Shown here: piece by piece, positions 5,106 to 7,261 of the stretch
Position numbering within the stretch: position 1 is the first letter of the stretch
Layout: each line of letters opens with the position of its first letter
From: an uncultured bacterium
GTDB taxonomy: Bacteria > Cyanobacteriota > Vampirovibrionia > Gastranaerophilales > Gastranaerophilaceae
Length of the DNA stretch: 7,261 bases
Assembly (NCBI GenBank): GCA_902803265.1
Contig: CADCPD010000101.1
Coordinates: 1 to 7,261 of the forward strand
Reading direction: 5' to 3'
Made by a program: the position numbers and the translations under genes
The notes under the pieces: model-generated
Database searches by the model: none
The model's input: the letters and a program-made list of their open reading frames with translations, nothing else
Told to the model about the DNA's origin: nothing

Positions 5106-7261
5106 AAAATTTACGCAAATATCTGCCTGTATAAGAATTTTCGTTTTGAGAAACCTGCTTTGGAGTACCTTTTGCAACGATATTACCACCGTTATAGCCC
5201 CCATCAGGGCCTAAATCAATTATATAATCTGCTACCTTTATTAAATCCAAATTATGTTCAATGATAAGAATAGTATTACCACTATCAGCAAGCTGATGAA
5301 TAATTTTTATAAGCTTATCCAAATCATTCCAATGCAAACCGACAGAAGGTTCATCCATAAGATAAAGAGTTTTTCCCGTTGAACGTTTGTTAAGTTCAGA
5401 TGCAAGTTTAATACGTTGAGCTTCTCCGCCTGAAAGCGTAGTTGCGCTCTGCCCAAGTTTTATATAATCAAGCCCGACATCATTTAATACCTGAAGCTTT
5501 CTTTTAATATTCGGAACACTGTCAAAAAATTCCAAAGCCTCTTTAACAGACATTTCAAGAACATCAGATATTGTTTTACCTTTGTATTTAACTTCCAATG
5601 TTTCTCTATTATAACGCTTACCCTTGCAAACATCACATTTAACATAAACATCAGACAAGAAATTCATTTCTATTTTTAAAACACCATCACCTTTACAAGC
5701 CTCACATCTTCCGCCTTTAACATTAAAGCTAAATCTACCAGCCTTATAACCTCGAATTTTAGCTTCATTGGTCTTAGCAAATAAATCACGAATATGAGTA
5801 AATACATCCGTATATGTTGCAGGATTTGAACGCGGAGTTCTTCCTATCGGAGATTGGTCAATATCAATAACTTTATCAATATGTTCAAAACCTTCAATTA
5901 AATCCACACCTTGCGGTTTCGGCTTATTATGTCTTAATTCGTATTTTGCATACTCATAAATTAAATCCTGCATTAGCGTAGATTTACCTGAACCTGATAC
6001 ACCTGTTAAAACAACTATTTTACCTAACGGAATATCAATATCAAGATTTTTTAAATTATTCAAATGTGCATTTTTTATTCTCAAAAATTCGCCGTTTCCT
6101 TCGCGGGTAGTTTTTGGAATAGGTATAAATTTTTCACCTGATAAATATTTTCCTGTAATAGACTTATCTGTTTTTATAATATCTTCTACAGAACCTTGAG
6201 CAACAATATGTCCGCCATCCAAGCCGGCATTCGGTCCGATATCTACAATATAATCTGCATTTCTTATTGTATCTTCATCATGTTCAACAACTATCAGTGT
6301 ATTACCCAAATTACGCAATTTCAAAAGGGTTTTAATAAGTTGGTCATTATCCTTTTGATGAAGCCCAATTGATGGTTCATCAAGAACATATAAAACGCCT
6401 GAAAGTCCGCTTCCGATTTGAGTTGCAAGACGAATTCTCTGAGCTTCTCCGCCCGATAAAGTTGATGCCATTCTTGCCAAATCCAAATAATTTAATCCTA
6501 CGTCAATTAAAAATTTTAATCTTGCTCTGATTTCATCTAAAATTTGTTTTGCAATTGTAAGCTGATATTCAGAAAGTTCAAGATATAAATCAGAAATAAA
6601 TTCAAATTCTTCTGTTACAGACATTTGTGTAAATTCATAAATGTTCTTCCCGTTTATTTTTACCGCAAGAGGAAATGGTTTTAACCTTGCGCCATGACAA
6701 GCAGGACAAGGTTTCATAATCATATATTTTTGAATTTCTTCTATCCAGTAATCACCTGAAGTTTCGTTATATCTTTTTTCCAAAAACGGTATAACACCTT
6801 CATAATAACTGTAACGTGTGCGATAACGCTTTGAGCCAAAATCTTTAACCGTCATTTGTATCGGTTCTTTACTTCCGTACAAAATAATATCTTTTGCCTG
6901 CGCAGATAATGTTTCAAACGGAGCATTATAATCTATTCCAAACGCATTACAAACAGACTGAAGCATATCATCATAATAAGTATTTGAAGTTTTATTCCAA
7001 GGATAAATAGCTCCATTTGCAAGAGATTTTGATTTATCCGGAACAATCAAATCCGGATCTAATTTATAATCAATACCTAAACCAGAACAAACATCACACG
7101 CTCCATATGGATTATTAAAACTGAAAATTCTTGGCGCAAGTTCATCAAAGCTTAAATTACACTTGCTGCAGGCAAGTTTTTCACTGTAAATTTTTTCTTT
7201 ATTTTCCCCTGCAACATCTATTTTACAAATACCGTCTGCTTTTTTAAGTGCAATCTGAATA
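5098..7261 (-). CDS. uvrA: UvrABC excinuclease subunit A, N-terminus outside window
   Basis: DNA-damage-recognition ATPase of nucleotide excision repair, working as a dimer with UvrB. The frame is open to the right edge, so this is the C-terminal 720 residues of a protein that is usually about 940. The N-terminal Walker A lies beyond the window. From the right, the first zinc module is two CxxC pairs (codons at 7159-7170 and 7087-7098, C-x2-C-x20-C-x2-C), followed by a CPACHGARL element near 6690-6710. The first ABC signature LSGGEAQR is at 6436-6459, followed by its Walker B VLDEPSIGLH. The second Walker A GVSGSGKST is at 5977-6003, the second zinc finger is C-x2-C-x19-C-x2-C (about 5626-5706), and the second signature LSGGEAQR comes with LMDEPSVGLH. 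All key motifs of the visible part are intact. Any start inside the window (for example the TTG at 7050) is false, because conserved UvrA sequence continues upstream of it. No SOS box can be assessed, since the promoter is out of view. Confidence 0.98.
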   Translation of the reverse strand, partial: IQIALKKADGICKIDVAGENKEKIYSEKLACSKCNLSFDELAPRIFSFNNPYGACDVCSGLGIDYKLDPDLIVPDKSKSLANGAIYPWNKTSNTYYDDMLQSVCNAFGIDYNAPFETLSAQAKDIILYGSKEPIQMTVKDFGSKRYRTRYSYYEGVIPFLEKRYNETSGDYWIEEIQKYMIMKPCPACHGARLKPFPLAVKINGKNIYEFTQMSVTEEFEFISDLYLELSEYQLTIAKQILDEIRARLKFLIDVGLNYLDLARMASTLSGGEAQRIRLATQIGSGLSGVLYVLDEPSIGLHQKDNDQLIKTLLKLRNLGNTLIVVEHDEDTIRNADYIVDIGPNAGLDGGHIVAQGSVEDIIKTDKSITGKYLSGEKFIPIPKTTREGNGEFLRIKNAHLNNLKNLDIDIPLGKIVVLTGVSGSGKSTLMQDLIYEYAKYELRHNKPKPQGVDLIEGFEHIDKVIDIDQSPIGRTPRSNPATYTDVFTHIRDLFAKTNEAKIRGYKAGRFSFNVKGGRCEACKGDGVLKIEMNFLSDVYVKCDVCKGKRYNRETLEVKYKGKTISDVLEMSVKEALEFFDSVPNIKRKLQVLNDVGLDYIKLGQSATTLSGGEAQRIKLASELNKRSTGKTLYLMDEPSVGLHWNDLDKLIKIIHQLADSGNTILIIEHNLDLIKVADYIIDLGPDGGYNGGNIVAKGTPKQVSQNENSYTGRYLRKFFE

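Noticed and set aside
7048..7050. TTG as the start of uvrA
   Set aside because: Translation upstream of it to the window edge gives typical UvrA sequence, including the first zinc-binding CxxC pairs, so the codon is internal.

Overview
The window is a compact, AT-rich (roughly one third G+C by eye) bacterial segment made mostly of housekeeping genes, six on the minus strand and one small gene on the plus strand. Gene content gives no certain taxonomic label. The low G+C, the GatC-dependent amidation system, a Thermotoga-like tryptophanyl-tRNA synthetase with an iron-sulfur cysteine motif and the HEAT-like protein would fit an uncultured gut-type lineage such as Gastranaerophilales/Melainabacteria or a Firmicute relative. 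This is inference and should be tested by protein searches.

Layout from left to right. Positions 1-75 hold nothing I can support. A perfect 15-bp hairpin (76-110) ends the pyrG transcript. pyrG (CTP synthase, 121-1722, minus) lies 40 bp behind gatC (1763-2044, minus), and both probably start from an extended -10 promoter at 2069-2097. Upstream lies an unrecognised 229-residue HEAT-like helical-repeat protein (2103-2792, minus). It is divergent from a 60-residue protein of unknown function (2906-3088, plus) that has a strong Shine-Dalgarno and its own terminator. The 113-bp divergent spacer carries a 15-bp perfect inverted repeat. A 17-bp-stem bidirectional terminator (3102-3139) separates the small gene from convergent trpS (3153-4160, minus). 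Next are a membrane-anchored alpha/beta hydrolase (4194-5069, minus) and the C-terminal 720 residues of UvrA (5098-7261, minus, running off the right edge).

How the genes work together: gatC and trpS serve aminoacyl-tRNA synthesis, pyrG makes CTP from UTP and glutamine, and uvrA is the damage sensor of nucleotide excision repair. They share no single pathway. I do not see a defence system, mobile element, CRISPR array or biosynthetic cluster.

The most distinctive signals are regulatory. The HEAT-like gene and the hydrolase gene are both preceded by the same 11-mer CATGTTATAAT exactly 7 nt before their ATG, with no Shine-Dalgarno. That geometry predicts leaderless mRNAs. A near-identical element drives gatC, but with a normal leader. 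TrpRS carries an exact C-x22-C-x6-C-x2-C motif. The small plus-strand gene has no -35 box but has an inverted repeat centred near -41, which suggests activator control.
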